Shown here: positions 54,198 through 61,860 of the stretch, piece after piece
How the letters are laid out: each line of letters opens with the position of its first letter
Numbering within the stretch: the first letter of the stretch is position 1
NCBI GenBank assembly: GCA_048500275.1
Contig: JASNYI010000003.1
Span: 682,001 to 746,000, forward strand
From: UBA5066 sp048500275
GTDB taxonomy: Bacteria > Acidobacteriota > Thermoanaerobaculia > UBA5066
Direction of reading: 5' to 3'
DNA length: 64,000 nucleotides
Notes under the pieces: generated by a model
What the model was told of the DNA's origin: nothing
Database searches by the model: none
Seen by the model: only the letters and a program-made list of their open reading frames with translations
Position numbers and translations under genes: made by a program

Positions 54198-54527
54198 TTA
54201 CTTGGCGCCGGGGTTCGTGCCGGCCTTGAACTCGTCGACGTTCTTCACGCCGTCGCCGTCGCTGTCGAGGGGCTCGAGCTTCGCCCAGTCGAACTGGAGC
54301 TTCTCGGCCTTCGGGTCGACGACGAACTTCATCATGTCCTTGCCGAACGCGTTCACCTCGGCGTCGCCCTTCTTGGCCATCGGCTTGACGTGGCAGCTGA
54401 TGCACTTCGCCTTCGCCGTCGGGTACTTCGCGTTCATATCCTTCTGCATGTCCATCGTGGCGAGGCCCGTGGCGGAGAAGACGATCGCGACGACGGCGAC
54501 GAGGACGGCGGCTGTGGTTCTCTTCAT
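54198..54527 (-). CDS. Small exported protein with single CxxCH heme motif and EF-hand-like loop
   Basis: 109 aa; ATG at 54527 with AGGAG upstream. Signal segment 1-23 (KRTTAAVLVAVVAIVFSATG). One heme-attachment motif CISCH at 42-46 and, near the C-terminus, a calcium-loop pattern DSDGDGVKNVDEF at 88-100 as in EF-hand or thrombospondin-3-type repeats. The two appear together in some periplasmic c-type proteins. No distal methionine can be assigned for certain. It ends just before a clear intrinsic terminator, so it is probably monocistronic. Confidence 0.82.
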   Translation of the reverse strand: MKRTTAAVLVAVVAIVFSATGLATMDMQKDMNAKYPTAKAKCISCHVKPMAKKGDAEVNAFGKDMMKFVVDPKAEKLQFDWAKLEPLDSDGDGVKNVDEFKAGTNPGAK

Positions 54528-54707
54528 GTCGGTGGCTCCTCTTCGTCGGGGCTTGGCGCCCCTCTCGAGCTTACCGTCTTTCAATTCTCCTGCCACCCCG
54601 AAAGAGGACGAAAAGGCGCGCCAGGCCCGCATGGATGGCCGTTTCGAGATCACGTCGCGAAATGACGCTTCCCGGCCGTCGTCGCGGTCCGACGGCGCCG
54701 CCCGCCC

Positions 54708-55118
54708 TCAGAGGAGGGGGCCGCCCCTGACGTGCGCGAGCCACCCGGCACGGTGGCGGATCGAGACCGCGGCCCGGGAAGGCTCGTCGATCCGGGCCGC
54801 GTCGCCGCCCTCCGGCGGCGGGCTCGAGAACCAGGCTCCCGGCGCTCTCTCGACGAGGCGGTGCGCGATCGCCCGAATCCTCACGAACCCGGCGGCGACG
54901 AGAGGCGTCTCGCCGGGCACGACCGGCGCTCCGACGGTGCGTGTCTCGTCGAGAGCCGCGACGAGAAGCTCCTGCGCGAAGAGCCTGTCCTCGACGCTCA
55001 GGTCCTCCGTGTAGAGACCGACCATGTCACCGGGGAAGAAGAACCGGAGGACCTCCCACGCCGCGGGAGGCGGAAGGACGAGCTCGCGGGGCGAGAAGCG
55101 CCGGGGTCCGGTCGCCAT
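54708..55118 (-). CDS. Small protein of unknown function
   Basis: 136 aa. Features: PPPAAWEVLRFFFPGDMVGL near 16-35, SVEDRLFAQELLVAALDETR near 41-60, and a helical RIRAIAHRLVER segment. No signal peptide, membrane helix, or metal motif. Codon bias is like its neighbours. It sits between the ferredoxin and heme-protein genes on the same strand with gaps of about 99 and 180 nt. Family not recognised. Confidence 0.55.
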   Translation of the reverse strand: MATGPRRFSPRELVLPPPAAWEVLRFFFPGDMVGLYTEDLSVEDRLFAQELLVAALDETRTVGAPVVPGETPLVAAGFVRIRAIAHRLVERAPGAWFSSPPPEGGDAARIDEPSRAAVSIRHRAGWLAHVRGGPLL

Positions 55119-55217
55119 GACCGGACGATACGCGACCGGGCGGCCGACAGGAATCGAGGCCGGGCGTCGGGCCCGAACGGCCCGCCCTGCCCGGCCTCTT
55201 CCGCGGACCTGCGGCGG

Positions 55218-55415
55218 CTACGCGGTCGCCGGGACGATCGAGCCCTCGGTCGGGCAGACCTCGACGCACTTCGGCGAGTCGTACACGCCGTTGCACTCGG
55301 TGCACTTCGCCGGGTCGATCACGTAGGTCATGTCGCCCGGGCTGATCGCCTGGTTCGGGCACTCGGGCTCGCACGACCCGCAGCTGATGCAGTTTTCCGT
55401 GATCATCATCGCCAT
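55218..55415 (-). CDS. 2[4Fe-4S] ferredoxin (YfhL-like)
   Basis: 65 aa; GGAGG before the ATG. Cluster cysteines at 9, 12, 15, 19 (CISCGSCEPECP) and 38, 41, 50, 54 (CTECNGVYDSPKCVEVCP). The longer spacing between the second and third cysteines of the second cluster is typical of the YfhL/Allochromatium type with low redox potential. It carries electrons in the cytosol; the partner is unknown. Divergent from the gene at 55758. Confidence 0.95.
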   Translation of the reverse strand: MAMMITENCISCGSCEPECPNQAISPGDMTYVIDPAKCTECNGVYDSPKCVEVCPTEGSIVPATA

Positions 55416-55757
55416 GACGGCCTCCTTCGGTGCGGCGGGACCTTCTCCTGTTTCCGCCGCGAGCGCGGTCCGCGAGGGCGGTCCGGCGCCGAGCGCGAGG
55501 CTAGGGGATGACCCGGGGACAGGCAATGATGCGAACGGATCATTCCTCGGGAAGGCGTCCGAGCCCCGGTATCCCGTTGACATGGAACCGAATCGAGGTC
55601 CAAATTCACGATAGAGCCTGACGGTTCGTCGGCCCGCATCGGGAGGGCGCGGCCATCGGGACGCTGGAGGGACCAGCGATGAGAGAAGACCGCTGGATCG
55701 GCACGGAAAGCCGGCGTCCGGCCCGTTCGCGATAGGAAGACTCGAAAGGAGATCGAA
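55416..55757. other. 342-nt intergenic region between divergent genes
   Basis: Holds an imperfect 20-bp palindrome at 55525-55544 and a TTGACA hexamer at about 55575-55580. No well-placed -10 is evident and no open frame looks coding. AAAGGAGAT directly before 55758 is the Shine-Dalgarno of the secreted-protein gene. The rest shows nothing I can assign. Confidence 0.6.
55525..55544. promoter_or_regulatory. Candidate operator palindrome
   Basis: AATGAT and ATCATT arms around an 8-nt centre that is itself partly symmetric (CG..CG). It is about 110 nt upstream of the ferredoxin start and 214 nt upstream of the divergent gene. Confidence 0.4.
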
Positions 55758-56177
55758 GTGAGAGTTCTGACCCGGATCGTCCTCGTCGTGCTCGTTTCCC
55801 TCGCGCTGGCGCCGGCCCTCGCCGCGCAGGAGGAGAAGGGGCGCATCGACACGGCCATCGCCTCGGACAGCCGCGAGACGATGGCCGAACGCGCCTCCTT
55901 CCCGCCGACCCAGCCGAAGATCTACATCTTCGCCATGGTCGCCGACGCCCCGAAGGACACCCCGGTCCGCGCCGTGTGGATCGCGGAGAAGTGCGCTGGC
56001 GTCGACCCGAACACGAGGTTCGCCGAGAGCACCACGAAGTTCCCCGGCGGCGCCACCTGGATCCCCTACTCGTACTCGAAGCCGAACCCCCAGTGGGCGC
56101 CCGGCAGCTACCGCGTCGAGCTCTACCTCGGCAAGGAGCTCGCGACGACCGTACGGTTCACGATCGACAACAAGTAG
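55758..56177 (+). CDS. Small secreted protein of unknown function
   Basis: 139 aa from GTG with GGAG upstream. Signal peptide about 1-23 (VLVVLVSLALAPALAAQ). The mature part is beta-rich: PKIYIFAMVADAPKDTPVRA, an ATWIPYSYSKPNPQWAPGSY stretch, and a final YLGKELATTVRFTID. This suggests a single immunoglobulin-like sandwich. Related patterns are seen in secreted proteins that present a C-terminal strand, but I cannot name a family. A terminator-like hairpin follows its stop. Confidence 0.75.
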   Translation: MRVLTRIVLVVLVSLALAPALAAQEEKGRIDTAIASDSRETMAERASFPPTQPKIYIFAMVADAPKDTPVRAVWIAEKCAGVDPNTRFAESTTKFPGGATWIPYSYSKPNPQWAPGSYRVELYLGKELATTVRFTIDNK

Positions 56178-56204
56178 CCCTCGAAAGGACTCCGTCCCGG
56201 CATT

Positions 56205-56230
56205 CGGCCGCCCCCTCCGGGGCGGCCGTT
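56205..56230 (+). terminator. Probable intrinsic terminator
   Basis: 10-bp stem (56205-56214 with 56219-56228) with a 4-nt loop, followed by TTCCGTT. It lies after the gene ending at 56177 and just before the end of the convergent DUF502 gene, so it may act on both. The T-run is weak. Confidence 0.55.
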
Positions 56231-56234
56231 CCGT

Positions 56235-56801
56235 TCAGGTCCCCGGCATCGCCGAGGATCGGATCTCCGCGGCGCCCCCCGAGACGATGAACGCCATGGC
56301 GTCCGCGCCCGGCGCTTCGAGCGGCGAGACGAGGCGCCGCGGGACGACGAGCATCTGCCCGGCGAAGTTGTAGGACTGCGGAAGGTAGACAGACGCGTGC
56401 TCGGGCAGGCCGATCTCGGCCAGCGACTCGCGCGTCAGGAACCCGACGACGCGGACGTCGGCGGCCTCGTTCACGACGACGGTCACCGGGCGGTCGAACC
56501 CCTTCCGCTCCCCGACGAACGCGTCCGTCACGTCGCGGATCGCCGAGTAGAGGATCTTGACGAACGGGAGCCTCCGGAAGGTCCCGTCGACCAGCTCGAA
56601 CAGCCTGCGGGTGACGAAGTTCGAGGCGAGGGCGCCGATCACGACGATGAGGACGATCGTCGCGAGGAACCCCGCCCCGGGCACCGGGAGCCCGACGAGG
56701 GAGTCGATCGTCCGGAAGACGAAGACGACGATCGCGATCGTCAGGACGGCCGGGACGAAGACGAGGAGCCCGCGGAAGAAGTAGCGGAGGAGAAGGCGCA
56801 T
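56235..56801 (-). CDS. DUF502 family membrane protein
   Basis: 188 aa. Two N-terminal membrane helices (LLVFVPAVLTIAIVVFVF and FLATIVLIVVIGALAS), then the family segment LPFVKILYSAIRDVTDAF and a soluble domain with GFLTRESL and VYLPQSYNFAGQMLVVPR. DUF502 proteins are widespread inner-membrane proteins without established function. Divergent from the acyl-CoA synthetase gene. Confidence 0.9.
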   Translation of the reverse strand: MRLLLRYFFRGLLVFVPAVLTIAIVVFVFRTIDSLVGLPVPGAGFLATIVLIVVIGALASNFVTRRLFELVDGTFRRLPFVKILYSAIRDVTDAFVGERKGFDRPVTVVVNEAADVRVVGFLTRESLAEIGLPEHASVYLPQSYNFAGQMLVVPRRLVSPLEAPGADAMAFIVSGGAAEIRSSAMPGT

Positions 56802-56947
56802 GGCGGGCGGAGTCTAAGGCGGCCGCGGCCGGGGACCGGAATCCGCCACCGCGGGAAGTATCGGCACCCCCGGCGCGTTAGCCCTTCGAGGAGCCCCCGG
56901 GCGTGGTAAAACCCGTTCGTCCGGGAATCGATCCGAGGAGTGGAGCC

Positions 56948-58759
56948 GTGGCCGAGACGTACAGATCCGTCCCGCAGATGTTCCTCCAGCGCGTCGCGAA
57001 GACCCCCGACCGCGAGGCCTACCTCTTCCCCGACGGAGCCGGCTGGACGCCCCTGACGTGGCGCCAGGTGGGCGACAAGGTCAAGGCGATCGCCTGCGGC
57101 CTGCGCGACCTCGGGCTCGGGGACGAGGAGCGCGGCGCGATCCTCTCGAGCACGCGGCTCGACTGGATCCTCGCCGACCTCGGGATCCTCGCCGCGGGCG
57201 GGGCGACGACGACGATCTACCCGTCGAGCACGACGTCCGACTGCCTCTTCATCCTGAAGGACTCCGGCGCCCGCATCCTCTTCGCCGAGAACCGCGAGCA
57301 GGCCGACCGGATCGCCGAAAAGCGCTCCGAGGTGCCCGACGTCGTGGCGATCGTCACCTTCGAGGGGAGCGGCACCGACGACGGCTACGTCCTGACGATG
57401 GACGCGCTCATGGAGAAGGGCCGCGCGTGGGACGCCGCCAACCCCGGCCGCTTCGAGGCGATCGTCGACGCGGTGAGGACCGACGCCCTCGCGACCCTCA
57501 TCTACACCTCGGGCACGACGGGTCTCCCGAAGGGCGTCGAGCTGACGCACGACTGCTGGCTCTACGAGGCCGAGGGGATCGACGAGCTGAAGCTCCTGAC
57601 CGAGGACGACCGGCAGTACCTCTGGCTCCCCCTCGCGCACTCCTTCGGGAAGGTGCTCGAGGCGGCGCAGCTGCGCATCGGCTTCTCGACGGCCGTCGAC
57701 GGGCGCGTCGAGAAGATCGTCGAGAACCTCGGGCAGGTCAAGCCCACGTTCGTCGCCGCCGTGCCGAGGATCTTCGAGAAGATCTACAACAAGGTCGTCG
57801 GCGGCGCGAAGGAGGCGGGCGGCGCCAAGTGGGCCATCTTCTCCTGGGCCCTCGACGTCGGCCGGGAGGTCTCGAAGCTCCACCTGGCCGGCAAGGAGCC
57901 GGCCGGCCTCCTCGCCCTCAAGCACAAGCTGGCGCACAAGCTCGTCTTCGTGAAGCTCCAGACGCTCTTCGGCGGCCGCATCCGCTGCTTCATCTCCGGG
58001 AGCGCCCCGCTCGCGAAGGCCCTCGGCGAGTTCTTCCACGCCACCGGGGTCCTCGTCCTCGAGGGGTACGGCCTCACCGAGACGAGCGCCGCCACCTGCG
58101 TCAACACGCCCGACAAGCTCCGCTTCGGGACCGTGGGCCACCCGCTCCCCGGGACGCGCGTGAAGATCGCCGAGGACGGCGAGATCCTCATCAAGGGGCG
58201 CGGCGTGATGCGCGGCTACCACAACCTCCCCGACCAGACCGCGGAGGCCCTCGACGCCGACGGCTGGCTCCACTCCGGAGACATCGGCCACATCGAGGAC
58301 GGCTTCGTGAAGATCACCGACCGCAAGAAGGACCTCATCAAGACCTCGGCCGGCAAGTACGTCGCGCCGCAGATGCTCGAGAGGAAGCTCGCGGTCGTCT
58401 GCCCCTACGTCAGCTACTCCCTCGCCCACGGCGACACGCGGAACTTCGTCTCGATGCTGATCGCCCTCGACCCCGAGGCGATCACGAAGTGGGCCGCCGC
58501 CCACGGCCTCGGCGGGAAGAGCTACGCCGAGATCGCGGCCTCGCAGGAGGTGCGCGACCTGATGGCCCCCTTCATCGACGAGGTCAACAAGGACGTCGCG
58601 CCGTGGGAGCAGGTGAGGAAGTGGACGATCCTGCCGGCCGACCTCTCGCTCGAGGCCGGGGACCTGACCCCCTCGATGAAGCTCAAGAGGAAGGCGGTCG
58701 AGCAGAAGTACCGGAACGTCCTCGACGCCTTCTACGAGGACACGGTCGTCAAGCTCTGA
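56948..58759 (+). CDS. Long-chain acyl-CoA synthetase (AMP-forming)
   Basis: About 603 aa; GTG start preceded by GAGGAGTGGAG. It activates fatty acids to acyl-CoA via acyl-AMP. Motifs: P-loop-like LIYTSGTTGLPKGVELTH near 178-195, VLEGYGLTETSAATCVNTP near 370-388, the hinge DIGHIEDGFVKITDRKKDLI near 440-459, and a late TPSMKLKRK lysine. The relatively long C-terminus and 'W..LPLAHSFGKVLE' fit the FadD15-type long-chain group. It ends 28 nt inside the convergent transglycosylase gene. Confidence 0.93.
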   Translation: MAETYRSVPQMFLQRVAKTPDREAYLFPDGAGWTPLTWRQVGDKVKAIACGLRDLGLGDEERGAILSSTRLDWILADLGILAAGGATTTIYPSSTTSDCLFILKDSGARILFAENREQADRIAEKRSEVPDVVAIVTFEGSGTDDGYVLTMDALMEKGRAWDAANPGRFEAIVDAVRTDALATLIYTSGTTGLPKGVELTHDCWLYEAEGIDELKLLTEDDRQYLWLPLAHSFGKVLEAAQLRIGFSTAVDGRVEKIVENLGQVKPTFVAAVPRIFEKIYNKVVGGAKEAGGAKWAIFSWALDVGREVSKLHLAGKEPAGLLALKHKLAHKLVFVKLQTLFGGRIRCFISGSAPLAKALGEFFHATGVLVLEGYGLTETSAATCVNTPDKLRFGTVGHPLPGTRVKIAEDGEILIKGRGVMRGYHNLPDQTAEALDADGWLHSGDIGHIEDGFVKITDRKKDLIKTSAGKYVAPQMLERKLAVVCPYVSYSLAHGDTRNFVSMLIALDPEAITKWAAAHGLGGKSYAEIAASQEVRDLMAPFIDEVNKDVAPWEQVRKWTILPADLSLEAGDLTPSMKLKRKAVEQKYRNVLDAFYEDTVVKL

Positions 58760-60663
58760 GCCGTCCCTGAGCCTGGCGCCCCCGGGAGCTCGTTCGCCGG
58801 GTTCGGGACCGTGGGCGCCGGTACAGGGGGCGCCGGGACCGCCGAGGGCGACGGAGCCTCCGGAGCCGGTGCGCCCGGCCGGAGGGACGCCGGGGGACCG
58901 ACGAAGTCGCCACGCTGCTCGGGCGGGACCTCCAGGGCCGCGGGCTCCTCTCCCGCGGCCCCGGGCTCCTCCTCGCCGGCGACGTCGGGGGGCGTCCAGA
59001 GGAGGCGGAGCGGCTCTGCGAGCTCGGCCTCGAGCTCCTCGTCCGTGAGGACGCCGACCGACCGGAGCCGGTAGAGGACGCCGTTCACGAGGCGCGAGAA
59101 GCCGGGAGAGACGACGCCGCCCGAGAAGGACGACTGGTACTTCACCGGGCCGGGGATGAGCGCGACGAGAAACGCACCCTCCCTCGGCGAAAGGTCGGCC
59201 GGGCGCTTGCCGAAGTAGTGGCGTGACGCCGGGCCGATCCCGTGCAGCCCCGGCCCCCACTCGATCACGTTGAGGTAGATCTCCAGGATCCGCCGCTTGC
59301 CGAGCGCCGGCTCGAGGAGGAGGGCGAGCGCCGCCTCCTGGAGCTTGCGGCGGTAGCTGCGCTCCCGGCTGAGGAAGAGGTTCTTGGCGAGCTGCTGCGT
59401 GATCGTCGAGGCGCCGCGCGACCGGGTCCCGCGGACCCAGTTGATCGACATCGCGATGGGGACTTCGCCCAGATCGAGCCCGCTGTGGCTCCAGAAGCTC
59501 GCGTCCTCGGACGTGAGGAGGCCGCGCACGAAGTGGGCCGGCACCTCTTCGAGCGGCACGAAATCGACGTCCGCGGGATCGACGGCCACCGTCGTCCTCT
59601 TCCCGTCGCGACCCGTCATCTGCCGCCGGAACGGGCCGCGGAGCCTCTCCAGCTCGGGGAGCGAGCGGTCCGGCGCCCGGAAGTCGAGACGCTGCTCGAC
59701 GACGAACGACTTCGGGTCGAGCATCCGCCCCGTCACCCGGGCTTCCATCTCGGCGCTCCCGAGGTCCCCTTCGCCCGCGGGGAGGTCGAGGCCGGAGGCC
59801 GCGAGGAGGGGCGCCAGCTCGAGCCGTGGCACCGAGAGCTCGAGGTCGAACCACGCATCGCGCGGGGCGAACGCGAAGACCGCGCGAGCCTTCCCTCGCA
59901 GGCCGGCAGCCGACCCCGAGGCGCAGGCGACCTCCAGGACGCGTGCGTCGCGGTAGACGCTCGCCGCGACGGACCCTTCCGCGTCGAAGCGCTCCCCGAG
60001 CGCAGCGGCGCCGGGCGGGTCGTCGTCGGAAGGCGCGGCGAGGCGGGCCCGCCGGGAAAGGAGGTTCGTCTCCACCGCGAGGCCGCCGGCCGGTGCCGGC
60101 ACGGCTTCTAAGACCCCCGAGACGACGCCCAGGTCGCCCACGAACGCGCCACCCCGCCGAAGGAGGAGGATGCGGGTCAGGTCGAGGCGGTCGAGAAGGA
60201 CCCGCACACCCCCCGGCCCCGGCCGCTCGAGCTCGACCCGCCCTTCGCCCCGGCGCCCGGCGAGCGCGATCGCTCCGGGCGTCGAGGAGACGTCCCAGTC
60301 GGTGGGTTTCACCCGCACGGCTACGTCCCCGGGGAGCCCGGCCTCGAGCGTCCCCAGATCCACACGGCGAAGGCGCCCGAGAGCCCCGCGGCCGAAGAGC
60401 CCGACCCTCACGTCGACCCGGTCCAGCGCGACGGTGGCGCCGCGTCCCTCGATCGCGATCCGCGAGACGCTCGCCCGGAAGGGGAGCCGCACCTTCACAC
60501 GCCCGACCGACGCCGTGAACCCCCGCTTCGCGGCCTCCGCCACGATCCGGTCGCGGGTCTTCCCTTCGAGCACCGCCTCCGCGAGGGCCAGGACCCCCCG
60601 GAACGCCGCGCCCGCCAGGAGGGCGACGAAGGCGAGGACGAGGAAGCGGCGCGCGCGGAGCAT
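58732..60663 (-). CDS. AsmA-like domain fused to GT51 peptidoglycan glycosyltransferase
   Basis: 643 aa; ATG at 60663. Signal-anchor helix about 6-25. Residues about 30-340 look like an AsmA/DUF748-type beta repeat region (RDRIVAEAAKRGFTASVGRV, GATVALDRVDVRVGLFGRG, and LELSVPRLELAPLLAASGLD). The GT51 domain about 375-540 has the catalytic TSEDASFWSHSGLD, then GASTITQQLAKNLFLSRERS, RKLQEAALALLLE and KRRILEIYLNVIEWGPGLHG. No transpeptidase domain follows; the C-terminal 90 residues are Pro/Ala-rich. It should polymerise lipid II without crosslinking. Overlaps the acyl-CoA synthetase gene at its end. Confidence 0.87.
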   Translation of the reverse strand: MLRARRFLVLAFVALLAGAAFRGVLALAEAVLEGKTRDRIVAEAAKRGFTASVGRVKVRLPFRASVSRIAIEGRGATVALDRVDVRVGLFGRGALGRLRRVDLGTLEAGLPGDVAVRVKPTDWDVSSTPGAIALAGRRGEGRVELERPGPGGVRVLLDRLDLTRILLLRRGGAFVGDLGVVSGVLEAVPAPAGGLAVETNLLSRRARLAAPSDDDPPGAAALGERFDAEGSVAASVYRDARVLEVACASGSAAGLRGKARAVFAFAPRDAWFDLELSVPRLELAPLLAASGLDLPAGEGDLGSAEMEARVTGRMLDPKSFVVEQRLDFRAPDRSLPELERLRGPFRRQMTGRDGKRTTVAVDPADVDFVPLEEVPAHFVRGLLTSEDASFWSHSGLDLGEVPIAMSINWVRGTRSRGASTITQQLAKNLFLSRERSYRRKLQEAALALLLEPALGKRRILEIYLNVIEWGPGLHGIGPASRHYFGKRPADLSPREGAFLVALIPGPVKYQSSFSGGVVSPGFSRLVNGVLYRLRSVGVLTDEELEAELAEPLRLLWTPPDVAGEEEPGAAGEEPAALEVPPEQRGDFVGPPASLRPGAPAPEAPSPSAVPAPPVPAPTVPNPANELPGAPGSGTAQSLTTVSS

Positions 60664-60704
60664 CCGTTCCCCGGACTCTACCGGGACGGGCCCGGAAGCG
60701 GGAC

Positions 60705-60710
60705 TAACAT
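60705..60710 (+). promoter_or_regulatory. Candidate -10 element for the gene at 60720
   Basis: TAACAT, 9 nt before the GTG; no Shine-Dalgarno. Confidence 0.3.
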
Positions 60711-60719
60711 CTCCGCGGC

Positions 60720-61121
60720 GTGGACTTTTCCGAGCTTCCGCCCGAGGTGCTCGCCCTCGACGACCTCGTCCTGGGCCGGGGCGTGAAGCGCGGCCGGCAC
60801 GCCCTTCCACCGGGCTTCGACGTCCTGCTGAAGGAGCGGCTCGCAGCCCTCGGCTTCACGGAGACGACGGTGGGCGCGGTGGAGATCGACGTCGGCGTCC
60901 GGGTCCCCGCGTGGCTCGTCGGCCCCTCTGTCGCCGACTTCGGGACCGTCTTCTGGGAAGTCTTCACCGACCGCGCGCGCCGGAAGCTCTTCGGCTCGGA
61001 GGTGCGCAACGTAAAGGGAGACTGGGAGATCCAGCTCTCCCCGTCGTCGGGCCGGCAGATCTGGGCGGGGCTCCACCTCGCGGAAGCGTACGACGCCTCA
61101 CGCCCCGTCGGCATGTTCTGA
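60720..61121 (+). CDS. Small protein of unknown function
   Basis: 133 aa from GTG. Mixed alpha/beta: FSELPPEVLALDDLVLGRGV near 3-22, a helical LLKERLAALGFTETTVGAVE, a strand-rich VRVPAWLVGPSVADFGTVFW and a C-terminal GRQIWAGLHLAEAYDASRPV. No signal peptide or membrane helix. Divergent from the GT51 gene (56 nt between starts) and upstream of the TetR gene. Family not recognised. Confidence 0.62.
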   Translation: MDFSELPPEVLALDDLVLGRGVKRGRHALPPGFDVLLKERLAALGFTETTVGAVEIDVGVRVPAWLVGPSVADFGTVFWEVFTDRARRKLFGSEVRNVKGDWEIQLSPSSGRQIWAGLHLAEAYDASRPVGMF

Positions 61122-61164
61122 ACACCCCGGGGCCGCTGCCCCGCGCTCGACCTCGCCAACGCGC

Positions 61165-61193
61165 TTGACGCGGCGCCGCGAGCCCCCTACGGT
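61165..61193 (+). promoter_or_regulatory. Candidate sigma-70-type promoter for the TetR gene
   Basis: TTGACG (61165-61170), 17 nt, TACGGT (61188-61193). The ATG of the TetR gene follows at 61210. The TTG of this -35 is also a possible but unlikely start codon in frame with TetR. Confidence 0.55.
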
Positions 61194-61209
61194 GCGGGGG
61201 CGAGGCGGA

Positions 61210-61842
61210 ATGGACCAGGAAGAGAAGTCGGAACGGAGCCGGGCGCAGATCCTCGAGGCGGCGCTCGACCTCATCTCGCGGCAGGGCTACCGCGGGACGA
61301 GCATCCGCGACATCTCGAAGGCCGCCGGCGTCTCGACCGGCGCCGTCTACCACCACTTCCCCGACAAGGAATCGCTCTTCGACACGCTCCTCTCGCAGTA
61401 CTGGAGCGCCATCGAGAGCCCCGACTTCCCCTTCAACCGGGCGCTCGCCTCCGGCGCCTTCCCCGACCGGCTCGAGGAGCTCGCCGAGGCCGCCGAGGAG
61501 AGCGTGAAGCTCTGGCAGCGGCACGTCGCCCTCATCTACGTCGACGTCGTCGAGATGCAGGGGACCCACATCCGCCGCTTCTACTCCGGCATGGCCGACC
61601 GCTTCGCCGCGTTCCTGCACCGGTACCGGGCGAAGGACGACTTCGAGGCCCGGCTCGCGCCCGAGGTCGACTCGCTCTCGGCCGTCATGCTCGCGAGCCG
61701 GATCTTCCTGCAGTACTACGCGGTGGAGCTGCTGTTCGGCGTCCCCAACCAGTTCGGCAAGCCCTCGAGGGAGGCGATCCGCGACATCGCGGAGGTCCTC
61801 CGGCGCGGAATGCTCCGCGACGGGCGCCCGGCCGGCTGCTGA
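61210..61842 (+). CDS. TetR-family transcriptional regulator
   Basis: About 210 aa. N-terminal helix-turn-helix: RAQILEAALDLISRQGYRGT, SIRDISKAAGVSTGAVYHHF, then PDKESLFDTLL, the standard TetR DNA-binding block. The ligand-binding domain (65-205) is helical with an aromatic-rich stretch (RIFLQYYAVELLFGVPNQF). The ligand is unknown. It is convergent with the lactate permease-type gene (18 nt gap). It may control its own promoter or neighbouring genes. Confidence 0.92.
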   Translation: MDQEEKSERSRAQILEAALDLISRQGYRGTSIRDISKAAGVSTGAVYHHFPDKESLFDTLLSQYWSAIESPDFPFNRALASGAFPDRLEELAEAAEESVKLWQRHVALIYVDVVEMQGTHIRRFYSGMADRFAAFLHRYRAKDDFEARLAPEVDSLSAVMLASRIFLQYYAVELLFGVPNQFGKPSREAIRDIAEVLRRGMLRDGRPAGC

Positions 61843-61860
61843 CCCGGGAGAGGCCCGGGC

